From assembly GCA_021234155.1 (NCBI GenBank), contig JAJEKV010000014.1:10189563-10253562 (forward strand): DNA of 64,000 bases, written 5' to 3'. The translations under genes were made by a program, and so were the position numbers. Positions 35,601 to 47,490 of this stretch are shown here, piece after piece; position 1 is the stretch's first letter; the number at the start of each line of letters is the position of its first letter. The notes under the pieces were generated by a model, which searched no databases, was not told the origin of the DNA, and saw nothing but the letters and a program-made list of their open reading frames with translations. Source of the stretch: Isoetes taiwanensis. Lineage: Eukaryota; Streptophyta; Lycopodiopsida; Isoetales; Isoetaceae.

Positions 35601-36576
35601 ATTGTAGTCTTCCCTGACAGCATTAGGGAGAAGATATCTAAGGTTGTTCAAATGGGCCATCTTGGCAATATGAATATCTTTCCCCCAATTTTTTAGCTTG
35701 TTTTTGATTAACTTGACAAGGTTGCACCACCAAGACATCCAACCATAGCTGCCATAAGGCTTGGCAGTAGAGTCAACCACCTCCAAGATGATATCTTTAA
35801 AATCTGGATGGTTGATCAACTGAGCGGAATTCCTCTTCGTAGCTGCCTCACTAATCCTTTGAATGGAGATAAGCTGAGGAAAGTGATCAGCGAGCGTATA
35901 ACCTTTCAAATTAGTGACTCTTCCACTGGAATTCCAGAAGTTTTCACTTAAATAAAATATGTCGTGAAGGCAGCAGATCGGATTGATTCTACGATCGGAC
36001 CAGCTGAAATCATTTGGGGAAGTTCTGGCTAAAGTAAGGTTATTTAGAGAGATCAGGTCAGACCAGGAGTTAGATTCTTCCGGAGAAAGAGGTCTAAAGT
36101 TACAATTTCTCATGAAACTATGAGTAACCATGTTGAAATCTCTTCCATAATAATATCGTCAACCTCAATATTGTTTAAGTTGTTTCTGATCTTGTTCCAG
36201 ATATCCGTTCTCTCAGTTGGATTATTGTAAGCATTATGTTGATGATGGCAATTCTGAGGTTGTCTATCTTGAAACAGAAGATCTGCCATATGCCTGAATT
36301 GTCATTGACCATATATTGATCAGTGATGTTAAGACTCTTTTTCCAGCAGATTGCAACCCCAACTGAACTGTTATTGGCCGAGAGGGCCCAAATCTCCATG
36401 CCAGGAGGGAGAGTCCTAGCAATTTTAGAACTAAAGTCAGCATCATGAAGCTTATGCTCATGAAGGAGAAGAAAATCAGGGACAAGAGAGGAGAGGCAAA
36501 CTTTAAGTCTATCCCTTTTGCTGGAATCATTTATACCTTGAAGATTCCAAGTTATAACATTAAGGGAGCTATTCAT
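32632..36576 (-). pseudogene. LINE D ORF2: endonuclease, RT, C-terminal domain
   Basis: ATG 36576-36574. The endonuclease has ITWNLQGIND and LLHEHKLHD, then a frameshift at about 36210 and another at about 36130 (DFNMV), then WSDRRINPIC and ADHFPQ. RT has NGKSPGPDGLPTEFFK, LLKLDITKAFDTVN, GVKQGCPLAPFLF and FADD at 34515-34526. Two nonsense codons, near 35246 (before VVNGMENGKSPG) and at 34815 (after AFDTVN, where Trp is usual), fit C-to-T or G-to-A changes. The C-terminus has WKIWKGRNKLVF, typical of plant L1 elements. Confidence 0.85.
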
Positions 36577-38634
36577 TATAAAATAAAGGGGATTTGTAAG
36601 GAGAGAGATGCTCCCTGGGACTTCTTCTAGTCGGGGTCTTCATAGCTTCAGCATTCGAAGATTTGTGTTTTTTCTTCTTCCCGTTGATAACTTGATTCCA
36701 TTCTTGTTCAGTGGGGATTTCTTTGATGGTAACACTGCTCTGCTGCTCGGTTCTGTTGAGAGAAGTCAGAGATCTGGTTTGACTTTGATCGCTTTCACAA
36801 ATACTCATAGTCAGAATCTTGGGGTTAGAACTAAAATCTAACTTGATATTGAACAAATTCAAAAGATTGGGTATGGTGGGTCTGCTTTTTATCAGAGCAG
36901 AAGGCTTCTGTATAGAGCTCGAGGGAGCCTGATTGAGAATCAACCTTTGAGATCAATAATAGGAAGATCAGCTGGAATTTTGCTGACCTTTCTGCTGCTG
37001 CTGCATTCTTCCTTCCCCTTCTCAGAGGGGATGCTTTGACTCGATTTTGATTTTTGAATCCACAATTGTTTGACTTCGGGCTGGACTTGATTGCTCTTCT
37101 TGGCAGTCTCTTCATCTACCTCTGGTTTAAAGGCAGAATGGGGGACATTACTAAAGCTGATCTGAATTTCCAAATGCTTGAGGTCAGAGATCTTGATATT
37201 CATGGAAGGAGACCAATCTGAGGAGATGGACTTGGAGAGACAGATAGAGGGAAAATTGGTTTGGGGGATGCTGATATCCAAGACAACCGAGGTGGTTTCC
37301 AATAGCTCTAAGATGGTTGGGAGTCCATAAAGAGGCGGGTAAATTTGAGAATTTAGCCCAGGTTCAATGGAAATATTAGATGATCACCCGGGACAAAATC
37401 AGGGAACCATTTCATAATGTAGACCATATGCTTGCCAAAACTTTTGATTTTCTTTTTGAGCATGGTACTAGCATAATAACTATCTTGGCAAATGACCTGG
37501 AAGGTCTTGGTGTCCAGTTTCAGAATGGAGGCAATTTTGCAGTGATGAATTTTGGTGATGTGAAACTTGACTTCACTAGGAGCAGGGCAGGAGTTGGGAA
37601 AATGAATAATGAGACCTCTGTCCAAAAAAATATTAGAGGCTGAGTGGTCACGGATAGAAGAAAGATCGAGAAGAGCAGGGATGCCGACCATAGTTGGATG
37701 AGTGACCAGATTCTCTGCAGTAGAATTAGTACTTGCATAGAAATCTTTTTCTATTTTATTTTCTGAAATTTTAGAAACAGAGTTTTGAACAATTTCAGAG
37801 TAAGAGAGGTTACTTTTTATCTTGTCAGCTTTACCTAGAATCGGGACCTCAACCCGCACTTTGTTTGCTTTTTCTTTGTACTTGATTCCGTTCAGACTTG
37901 CATTCTTGAATTCGGTACAATTCGGGCAGGTGCAGTTGACAGCTTCTTCTGGGATAAAATAGTCATTCTTGTCTATACACTTGCAGCCAATGGAGCTGAG
38001 GAATGGCAGCTCGCTGATTTGGTACTTTGCTTTAGTATCTTCAAGGGTGACAACAGCATCTGGAAGGGCTGCCTCTGTGAAGTATTTAAAATCTTTATTC
38101 CATTTTTCGGCAACACATGGAAAGGTTTCAGTCCATCTTTCCACAATTTTAAAAGAAACTTTGCTCCACTTGCATTGGAACAAAGTTTCTGATAGCATTT
38201 GTTCGCTCTCAACTTAAGCTCATCTATGGTTGTTCAAAAGACCCCATTCTTCAAACTGCAACAGTTCTGGGAAGAATGGCCTAACTTGATGGTCATTTTA
38301 GAGGTGAGCAAAAGATCAAGACGCTGGATTCTGTCCAGAGTGTTGAAGGCAAATCTTTTGTCATCGGACCTGCCAGCTGAGAAATCAGACTCATTTTTTT
38401 CTGCTCTTCGAAAGCTTGGGAAACCTCTCCATCTTTCATCAAATCCATGATAATAGCGGTTGCTTTCTGCTGGGTTTTCAAGAGGTTGAAGTGGGCACCA
38501 AGCTCCTTAATCTGCATCCAATCACTATCTTTGTTCTGCTCCAATTTGGCGGTATACCTGATATCAATATCCTCTCCAGGTTTGATGGTCAGAGCCTTGA
38601 CTCGGGAGGAAATCGCTTCGTGCCTAGCAGTCAT
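36569..38634 (-). pseudogene. LINE D ORF1
   Basis: The likely ATG is at 38634-38632 (MTARHEAISS). A helical region, then an open block 38198-37353 with cysteine-rich CKCID and CTCPNC segments and MKWFPDFVPGD, resembling the DUF4283-type ORF1 of plant L1 elements. A frameshift near 37370 leads to a low-complexity Ser/Lys-rich tail ending at TAG 36571-36569. Its stop overlaps the ORF2 ATG within ATGAATAG. At least three frame changes make it non-functional. Confidence 0.7.
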
Positions 38635-39381
38635 GGCTGGGTTAACTCTGATCGAGCTGGGAAGGAAGGCCAAAAAGATTTTTGGAAAAGAGAGGTTTGG
38701 AAAAGATTCTAGAGAGCGACATAGCTGGAACAGGGGAGTCGGGAAGAAAAACACAGAGAGGTCAAATCAAGGGAGGGGCTGAATTTAAAGGTACCTGACA
38801 GGGCCTGCAGGCCGTACCCAGAATCTATCATGGAAAGGGATGAGTCCAATCAAAAGGGAAAAGAAGCATGGAAATCAAGAAATGGCAAAACAAGAAACGG
38901 CAGGGGGCAATTTTCACTGAAAATCTATGTACCGCAGCACAGAATCCCAGAACTGACAGAGATTCTAGTTGGCGATCGAAAACCTCCAAACCACTGTGTC
39001 GATTTCTTGAATTGTTCTTGCTGGTTCCATATCAAAGAAAGAGGCCCAGTGATAAATAGGTTCGACTCCAAAATCCACAGGACAGTTCATAAGGAAGAGG
39101 TTTCTTTCAAAGCTATTTCCCAGGAAAGGCTAGGAATTATGCGTTGTAACTCTTATGGATCCCACTCTGTCAAAACACAGGATGCAAAGATAATAGAAAT
39201 TAAAACTTATTCTACAGAAACCAACTCTTGACCTTGTTTCTACAGCTAATCTTATCAAATTGTCTATGATCAACACCGAATCGTGATGATCCCAAGGAAT
39301 TTGGGGGAAACCCAACCCCTAGAAAACAGCCTCTAGCAAGGCCTCATCCATCGGGGGTGCAAATTTCCTTGCAGATCCTCA

Positions 39382-39620
39382 TCTTGTTTAATATTATTTT
39401 CCGTCACTGTTATGGCCTGGGTATCTTGTTGCCTTTCCAGAATCTCTATTCTTGCAGTGAGTGCTTCTACTGTATCCTGCAACTGTGCAACTCGGTCCAG
39501 AAGAGTGCGGACCTTTATTACCTCCTCGTGTATGCTGACCGATTTTGTCAGGGATTCCCAGGCGGCAGCCGTGATTTGGAACTCTTCATCGCTTTGTGTC
39601 TTTTTCTTGCTCGTTCCCAT
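39382..39620 (-). pseudogene. LINE B ORF1, N-terminal part
   Basis: ATG at 39620-39618, then a coiled coil (RTLLDRVAQLQDTVEALTAR) up to NNIKQ, where LINE D interrupts. The rest is at 31874-32302. Confidence 0.8.
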
Positions 39621-40540
39621 CGATATCTGGTTCGATGTTTCTTGGCGCAGGCGCAGCGGCAGCGGCTTTTATACTCCCTTTGCCCCAATTCAAATTGGGG
39701 GGCAGCTGGAGAAGGAGGAGGAGCTCATCCCACCAGCAGGGCGTGGAGAACCTAAGATCTAGCTCAGATACCGGTTAGTAGGCTTAGTTAGCTTGAGATT
39801 CTAGTTAGGAACTAACCCTTGTTTGTTAGACGGATGATTAATCTCTCTATTTTATGTGCTATTCGAAGCTATGGATGGATGGATGTATAAGGATAGCTTT
39901 CTTTCTATTCCTCCTGTGTTGTATGGATAAAAGGGGGGTAGAGATCTAAAGGCCATCTAGAAGTAGAGATGTTCCTAGATAGAACCCTTAAAACCCAGTA
40001 AATGCAGCTATGACGTGGTTCAGCACTAGACAACGGACACAACTGGGGAATCGAGGGTGAAGCCTTGCTGAGCGTGGCTACTGGGGTTCCTACAGTGTGC
40101 CAGGCCTATAGTCGGTCACTGTGTGTGGGCCGAGTATATGTCTGACATGAGTGTTGCAGGTGTGGCAGGTATCCTCTAGCACACCCAGGGAACCGTTGTG
40201 ATCCGGGAGGAGAAGCTTCTCTGACCTGCCTCATCGGACTGGGGAGATGTAACCCGGAGTAGTCCCATAGGGTGATTCCTTGGGATTGCGTCTCCGGAGG
40301 GCTACAAGCACGTCATAGCATGATTCAGCCTATCTGCAAAGTGTGCACAAGAGGGGCGGATGGAATGGACTACCCTAACCATTGTTCTATGCCAGCCAAC
40401 GCCATGTTATACCTCTGTCTGCTGTTATCTTGAGGCCCTGACTGTTAGTCGATCCTATGGATTCTGAGCCCGGGGTAGAGCCCTTATTTATGGTGCATTT
40501 CCTTTGTTATATTGATATTCTATTGTTAGTTGTATTGATG

Positions 40541-40812
40541 ATGGATGGGCCACCCTTCGTAGTGGTATATTATTTATTTGTATTGTTGCCAGGTGCTAAC
40601 ATGTAAATATGTTTTCGCTATATAGGATTCCCATAGAAGGCATGGGACGAATGACACCTCCGTATCCTTCAGCCGGACACTTGGCTATCACAAGTGGTCC
40701 AAGTTAGACGGAGGGCCTTTCCGTCATTAACTATCTTGTGGCTTCTAAGCTGCTATTATATGGCCCCTATGTTGTTAATCTACCTATCATTGGGGGTTAT
40801 GATTCAACATTG
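40541..40812. other. Unassigned spacer between LTR and gypsy pol
   Basis: No ORF and no recognised repeat. The gypsy pol homology stops abruptly at about 40812. Confidence 0.4.
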
Positions 40813-43800
40813 TCCTACATCCATCGTCGCTGTCTCAGATTGAGGTGAGGTTGCGTAAAAATATATTGGAGGCTTTGGTGATCTGTATCCAACTGGAATC
40901 ATCTCCCAAGTAAGTAACGCCTCCAAATGTGCAAGGCCCGCACGACAGCAAGCAATTCTTGGTCATGCGTGGGGTGACGCTGTTCTGCACACCATTCATC
41001 TTCTTAGAATCATAGGCAATTACCCTACCTTCTTACATCAATATTCCACCGGTAGCAATCTTACTGGCATCTGTGACAATCCACTTATCCTTCTGAGGAT
41101 CAGGCAAGGTAAGAACTGGAGCGGTTGTCAATGCATTCTTTAATGACTGAAACCCGGCTTGGACCTTGGCCTTGGAGTGTACCATCCAATCCTTAACCTT
41201 CTCATGTTTCATAAGGTCTGTAAGAGGCGTGGTAAGCTTAGCAAAGTCTTTAACAAACTTGTGGTAATATCCGGCCAATCCTAGAAAGCTACGGACCTCT
41301 GACACTTTTGTTGGGATCGGCCAATCTTTCACTGCTTCAATCTTAGCTGGATCTGTAGCTATTCCCTCCGCATAAACAATATGTCCCAAGTAATCAATCT
41401 TGGTGGTTGCAAACCTACACTTGGAGAACTTGGCATCAAGTTGGTGACGTCTTAACTTCTGCAAGGCTAATCGAAGATGAGGCTCGTGGTCCTCTAAGGT
41501 TTTGTTGTATATGAGGATATCATCGAAGAATTTGATGATAAAATCTTCAAGATACTCACGGAAAACATCGTTCATCAACCTCATGAATGTGGCCGGAGCA
41601 TTAGTTAGCCCCAAATGGCATAACAGTGAACTCGTAATACCCATAGCGTGTTGGGAATGCGGACTTATGGATGTCATCCTCCTTAATTTTTATCTGGTGA
41701 TATCCTAAACGAAGATCAATCTTTGTGAAATACTTAGCCCATTGTAATTGATTCATCAAATCATCGGCACGCGGTAAGGCATACCGATTTTTAATCGTGT
41801 GCTTGTTCAGTTGCCTATAATCAATGCACATCCTTAAGGTACCATCCTTCTTCTTTACAAACAAAATAGAGGCACCAAAGGGTGATACACTTGGTCGAAT
41901 GAACCCCAATTTAAGAAGTTCTTGCAATTGTTTCTTAAGCTCCGTTAATTCGGGTGTACTCATTCTGTATGGAGCCTTACTGGTAGGCTTCGTGCCTGGT
42001 TATAAGGTAATTTCACACTCCACACCTCGAAAAGGTGGCAACCTATAGATCTCATCTGGAAAGAGGTCGTCATATTCCCGAAGAACAGCTGCTATTGCCG
42101 GGGGCAAGTTATCAATAACTTCCTCCTGTTTAGACTTGGCGTCTACTGATGCAAGCTGAATGATATAAGCATCCTGATACTTCTTGATAGCTTTATCCAA
42201 TTGATGCAATGAAATACACTGCATAATTGGAATAATTGGGTGACTTGCGATGGTTACTCGAGCTCCATTAGTTGCGTTAAAGGTGACTTCTCGCTTTTCA
42301 CAATCAATTTTTGCTTTTTCAGCAGCCAAGAATTCCATACCCAAAATAAGGTCATAGCGGCCAATATTCATGATCTCGGCCCCTTAGAGCAACGGGTGCT
42401 CCTGGCAATTGAATATTCAAATTGATGCGTCGACCTTGTGTATGGCATACGGCCCCACTATCCAACGTGACTGGACGTGGCTTTAAATTCAAGAGCGCCA
42501 GCTGTAAAGCTTCTGCCATTTGAGGAGAGGCAAAATTGTGCATACTACCCGTGTCCATCAAAATGATAAAGGGTTTACGGTCTACTTGGCCAATCGTGGA
42601 TATGACAGAAGGTTGACTATCTGCTTGACCTGTCTCAATAGCGGCATAAATGTGAGACTCACCTTGTATATAGTTCGGTGCCTCATCATTAGCAACGTTC
42701 TCTGGCTCAATTGGGCCTATGACATCCTCCCAATCCACTTCGGCAAGAGCAGCCTGGGCAGCCTGGGTAATGTATGGGCATTCCTGCATACGACGTCCCG
42801 GACAGAAACAACGATAACAGGCTTTGTCTCTTCGTAACTGTTCACGAGCCTCCCTTGGAATTGCTTGGAGAATGTCTTTGACAGCTCCCGTGGTAGTAAC
42901 AGACTTACTGGGACCATGAAGGAAACTTTCTTATCTTGCTTCTGATACCCAGCTGACGAGGAAGGTCCAGGACTAGGTGAGCGTCCCCAATACGGTGCAC
43001 AGCTCTTGTTCTAACCAAAGGCAGCAGGACGCGGCAGCTGGTACTTAGGGTTATCCTCCTCTAAGCTAAGAGCCTTAGCTTCAGCTTCTGCCACTGTTTT
43101 AGGATCAATGGCTCGATTGCGGAGAGTAGGGGATAACCCCTCAACGGTCCTGTGTTCATTTATCTCAGGAAATTATAACCTCATGAACTCATCCGTGTAT
43201 GCTTGGACTGTCTTATTCGTTTGTTTCAGGCGGTAGAAAACTTGAATCTATTGGCAACGATGAACTCTAGGGACATAGTGAGATTTAAAAGCTTTGGCAA
43301 AGACCTTGTATCAGCACCTATCTCGAGTCAGTCCATGAGAGCAGGCATTCCCTTCCACCAAATGCGGGCTGACCCAGTGAGGTTAGTGGCGGCAACCTTG
43401 CTAATATTCTTTTCTGTCATTCCATAGAATCTTCTGAACTCATACATTTCATCTAACCAAGATTCGGCATCCACACCCGACCTGGTCTTACCCGAGAACT
43501 GAGCCAACTTACGGTTCTTCTAAATGCTGGTAATGGCAGAGTACGATTTTCTGATAATCCTTTTTTCTTGGATTTTGCATGGTCATCTTCTGATTCAGAG
43601 GACTCCGATGACTCAGACAATTCAATACTGGCATCAGATGATGAACTGCTATGTGTATGTTTTGAGCAAGTGGATGTAGCTGGAGTAGGTACTGGTGAAG
43701 GTGGTGGTGGCTGCTGATTTGCTATAATGGGAATCTCAGGGCCATACTCCTGCGGTGATGGTGGATTATTATGAAGTACATAAGCTTAGAGCTCAGTAAG

Positions 43801-43900
43801 CTGATGCTTCATAAGTGCGAGCTCCTGCTCTTGGGTGAGACGTCTCGGTTGCACGGGTGTCGCCCATGGAGGGGGACGTGCACCGTCTAAAATATAGATA
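40813..43900 (-). pseudogene. Ty3/Gypsy gag-protease-RT-RNase H remnant
   Basis: Order on the minus strand: Pro/Ser-rich gag N-terminus (43800-43600), gag core with GSARIWWKGMPALMD (about 43370), a zinc knuckle with CYRCFCPG in which the His is Arg (about 42830), and the aspartic protease site ILMDTGSMHNFAS (DTG at 42547-42555). RT follows with [18 protein letters not shown] and FFDD at 41519-41530, where IDD or VDD is usual. RNase H (VTDAS, HDQELLAVV, TDHQSL) ends at about 40812. Frameshifts near 42370, 41630 and 40950 and stops at 42000 and 41033 kill it. No integrase follows, so it is truncated. Confidence 0.88.
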
Positions 43901-44047
43901 AGATTGAGTTAAGCACAACATGTCCAACATTGTTATAACAAAACCATTAAGAAGAAAATGCTTGGTATTAACGTAGAGAGTAGTGTTACATTTAGCATAA
44001 TATCCAAACGGATAGACATAATGTAAAATCTTAGTTACACAAGATGT

Positions 44048-44636
44048 TTATACATAGTTATAATCAACTAGAGATGTAAATGGATTCAGTATCGAATGAA
44101 GGGTACTATCCCTCACTGTCCACAGTAAATTATACTTGTGCCAAGCTTGGAGGATGAGATCTTGGTACTCCATGGTCAGGCTTATGATCAAGAGGTTGAA
44201 CAAATTGTTCATTGCCCAATAAAAGTGATCATCCACATCGAAGAGTGCTTCCTCGTATGTGTTATCCCAATAGGACCAACTCTCCCACATAGTGCATTCC
44301 CAAAGGTGATCATCCACATGCTTCCTCGTATGTGTTATCCCAATAGGACCAACTCCTCCGAATAGTGCGTCGCAAGTTGTGGACGGCCTTATCCCGAAGA
44401 AGTGACAATTTCCCATCCTTTAGCGGTGTAATACGTCATGGTTGTCCATGTAATAGACCCGGGCAATAGGTGCAACAATCAGTGACATAATCTATGCACA
44501 AGGGATTTATCAACGAGAGAGGCAATCAATATAAAAAATACCAAAAATGCCTATATAAATAATCTATATGTCGTAATGGTTGAAGGCCATACACTATAAC
44601 CCCAAGGAATTATATTCAGGAACTAGGTCCTACATC
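44048..44636 (-). other. Spacer with a short direct repeat
   Basis: A partial direct repeat, spaced about 70 bp, occurs at 44251-44285 and 44321-44355 (sharing CTTCCTCGTATGTGTTATCC). The 122-codon open frame at 44048-44416 runs through the repeat and has no domain. Confidence 0.45.
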
Positions 44637-45995
44637 ATGATCCATCGGCATAGGAGGTGGAGGTGGCTGACGTTGCGCAGTAAAGTAACTCTGGGGCTGA
44701 TGGTGCGGGCCGCGAGGGAAGCAATCTCCAGAGGATAAGCGGTGGCCAAGGGACGGCCATAAAGAGCTTCATGCTCATCCACCACACTATATCCCGCCCT
44801 AAGGCAGTCAAAGCGAAGTCCCGTTGCATGAATACATATATGACGATGTGATATGGGAGCTTCTTATGGCCTGCCAAGGTGGACAACGTGCAAGAGGCCC
44901 ACCATGATGCTTCTGCCTCTGGGGCTAGGTCCCCTGCCACAAAGAGGACATGTCCCTGCCGAAAAGCTGAAAGAAAGAAGCATGTAAGGTGATTTCCCAA
45001 CGCCCTAACCTCTGGGTGACAGAGGTAGCTACTTCCTTGTTGAGATCCATGATGACCTCTTCTTCTTTAAGTCCTTGCTTCTTTTCCTTCAGATGATCCT
45101 CTCCCTCTTCATCATATTCCGAAGGAATATCCACCATGTTGATGTTTGGGACGTGAGGTCCCATAGCAACGAAAGCTTCCTCACGTGGCGGTGATGGGGG
45201 TTCTTGGAGCATAAGATCTCGCAATCTCAGGAGGGTGTCAGCGGACTCAATGGTCTCCCGATGGAACTGGAGCAACTGTTGTACTTCAGTAGGGAGCTCA
45301 GCGGGCGTAAAATCGATGAAGTCGTCCATGCAGTACTCGGCGAGCTCATATAACACGTATGCCTTCTTCTTGGCCTTGAGATCAGCAACTACATGGTATG
45401 TCCATATAATATCCTCCAATAGGAGGTATTCCTGACCCTGATGGTAGATAACTGGAGGGCATCCAAGCCAATAAGCGGTGCCCCCTGGTCTCAGTATAAA
45501 GGCATTTGCTCTGCTAATCGCCTCCACCGGACGAAGTCATCCTCTCGGAGATACTCGTCGTCCTCGTCGTCAAAGCGTTCGGGTGCCTTGCCCTTCTCCG
45601 CTGACAACATTTCGTCGTCCATGTAACTGATCCACGAGTATGGTCAACGCAAAAGTCACTTCAAGGTACTGCTGGCCCTCATGCATCAAGATGGGCGGTC
45701 TTCTGCCCCATCTGAACTTCCCCGTGAGAATATTGGAGGCATGGGAGTCACCTCCCAACATCTCTCTCACCATGGCCCTCTCTAAGTAGAGCTGGGTAGG
45801 ATCCCCTAGGGGAATGTAGAGGGGTAACATCTCTTGAGTATAAAACTCAAGGAAAGTTGTATAATCAGGGTGGGCCTGCATGTTGGTGATAAGGTCCACC
45901 CTTTGGAGTAAAAAGGGTTGAAGGAGGTCGAATGGGACTTGAGGATCCCAGTGTTCTCCGTCTTGGTACCATTGGAGGAGGCTAGGGGTCTCCAT
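44637..45995 (-). pseudogene. Decayed gene of unknown family, copy 2
   Basis: Not recognised. ATG at 45995-45993 (METPSLLQWYQ). An open block continues to about 45600, then two frame changes (near 45620 and 45530), an acidic stretch (DDEDDEYLREDD), a second block to about 44960 and, after another shift, a conserved-looking tail (GHKKLPYHIVIYVFM, ALYGRPLATAYPLEIASLAA). The two blocks resemble each other: RRPPILMHEGQQYLEV and GCPPVIYHQGQEYLLL. This suggests an internally repeated domain. Above the ATG is a plausible leader and AT-rich TATA-like DNA (46070-46095). It lies beside a gypsy remnant, so a transposon-carried extra gene is possible. Confidence 0.45.
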
Positions 45996-46199
45996 TGTAG
46001 ATGCGAGTCGTGGAGGAGGAGCAAAAAAACAAGGGGAGCAAAGAAGAAAGTGAAACCCTAAAGTCGATTAAGTGTACTTTATTTTAAACTTTTTATGTTG
46101 ATGTTAGCGTCAGTCATTAATACTAATTTAATAAATATTTTATATATTTACAAAAAAAATAGGCAATCAAAATTTCTTAAATTTCTATACAAAATTTGT

Positions 46200-47490
46200 A
46201 CAAGAAAAGGCTTGACAAGCAAGCTAATTATGGTCTCCCCGAATCCTTTGGGTAAGAGCCAGATCCTTGGTCATGATGGTGACCCTCTTGGCATGTATGG
46301 CACAGAGATTGGCATCCCCAAAAAAGGGCTATTAGGCAATCTTCAACAGCCTCGAAGTGCAAGCATAGCAAAAGTCTGGACCCGAAGATCGGTCCGATAC
46401 TCCTGTGCTATTTCTCAGACTAAGCATTGGAAAGGGAGCTTCCGTAGTAGAAGCTCGATCGTCTTCTGGTACTTCCGAATCTCCCTCAAGGCACGGTCCC
46501 GGGCCTATACCTGTATGGCTTCTTTGGCTGCACCGACTTCTGAGGCTGCATCGGCTTCTTGGGCGGGGTCTTGCCCCCTATTACTGGCCGAGGCCGGGCT
46601 GCATCCACTCGGTCCTGCCGATGGGCAGAGCTCGTCGCTTTCCCGATGCCCCCAATGTTCTTGAGCTTTTCTTTGTAGACACTGCCCGACTTATGAGCAG
46701 TAGACTTCCGCCTCCGTCTCACAATAGGGTCTCGGTCTGATCGAGAGCCCGCTGCGTATTCTGCTCTGGGTTTTGTTGGGCCTGCTGCTGATCCTGACTC
46801 TGCTTGGCAAGCTCTTCGGCTTGCCGCTGCTGCTCGGTCCACTCTGGCTCTTATTGTGCAGCATAGGCAGTTGCCATGCGCTCTTCCACCTCTACGAGGC
46901 GGCGAGCATTGACCCTTCTCAGCAGCTCAGCATGATATCTGTCCGGCCTGACTTGCATATCCAACTGAATGGATATCAGGTAATCCACTGTCAGGTGTGA
47001 TGGGACTTCACCCCAAACAAAGCTTTGGGTGGCCTCATCCCATTGGTAAGGGGAAAGGTCAAAGGGACATCTATAATGGCCAGCCCATCTCCTAGGTAGA
47101 CATACTCTCTACCCCGGACCTTCGGGTCTCCCCTCTCCATCTCCTGGGTGTCATCTCCTCGGGCAAGTTCCCTAATCCTTTTGGCCTCTACCCTGATGGT
47201 CTACACACGCAGGTGGATAGAAGCTGACTAGCTCAGGACTTGGTCAGTCTGTTCGACCAAGGTATAGGGTTGCCGAAGGAGGTTAAGTTTCAGCAAGAAG
47301 CACTCCGACAGATGAAAGATAGGATAAGGGACCCTGTGTCCGGCGACGAACCGTTGCACAGTCTCGATCAAGAGTAGCTCCACCTTATCGGGGTTGCTAG
47401 CAAGTTGCTCACCGAGTTCAGCAAATATTTGAGGGACACTGAGATTACTGTAGCTCATGTAATCTTTAATGAAACATGTTTGAAACATGA
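46200..47490 (-). pseudogene. Decayed gene of unknown family, copy 1
   Basis: Not recognised. A block at 47488-47228 (HRVPYPIFHLSECFLLKLN) is followed in other frames by GREYVYLGDGLAIIDV (about 47090), which echoes the GQEYLLL motif of the neighbour at 44637-45995. Then come LDMQVRPDRYHAELLRRVN, a Gln/Glu-rich coil (TEQQRQAEELAKQSQDQQQA, about 46830) and a basic tail to 46486. Several stops and shifts are present. Same strand and order as its neighbour, so probably a tandem duplicate. Confidence 0.4.

Larger units (their letters stand above)
32303..39381 (-). mobile_element. LINE D: full-length L1-type element with poly(A), 7.1 kb
   Basis: It lies inside LINE B ORF1, with a 14-bp duplication TCTTGTTTAATATT at 32289-32302 and 39382-39395. 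The poly(A) tail (T-run on the plus strand, 32303-32312) is at the left. From right to left: 5' UTR (39381 to about 38635), ORF1, ORF2 with endonuclease, RT and C-terminal domain, and a 3' UTR. It is full length but broken by several stops and frameshifts. It is younger than LINE B. Confidence 0.92.
29164..39666 (-). mobile_element. LINE B: pentanucleotide-tailed non-LTR element, split by LINE D
   Basis: Inserted into the LTR with a 7-bp duplication TTTTATA (29157-29163 and 39667-39673). The minus-strand 5' end at 39666 leads through a short GCCGCT-repeat leader to an ORF1 ATG at 39620-39618. ORF1 is cut at 39381 by LINE D and resumes at 32302. ORF2 follows from about 31870 with endonuclease, RT (internally deleted) and a zinc-binding C-terminus. 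The 3' tail is a pentamer repeat (plus strand AGATA, 29164-29178). The 5' end looks complete. Confidence 0.88.
28873..40540 (+). mobile_element. Plus-strand LTR split by LINE B (LTR parts 28873-29163 and about 39674-40540)
   Basis: Part 1 starts TGTGACGTTCC after a polypurine tract. It breaks at 29163 within ..GGGGTTTTATA and resumes at 39674 with CTCCCTTTGCCCC. Read across the gap, it follows the same order as the inverted LTR at 17942-19178, including the paired AAATTGGGG and CCCAATT motifs and the long match at 39930-40500. Total LTR length is about 1.16 kb. The right end near 40540 is approximate. The two LTRs are clearly diverged, so this copy is old. Confidence 0.75.

Noticed and set aside
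20758-43900. Chromovirus integrase (19.9-21.4 kb) and gypsy RT (40.8-43.9 kb) as halves of one interrupted element
   Set aside because: The RNase H end at 40.8 kb (RQRRWM) and the segment above the integrase (RWVEFLEEYDF) look like different families, so the two do not join.
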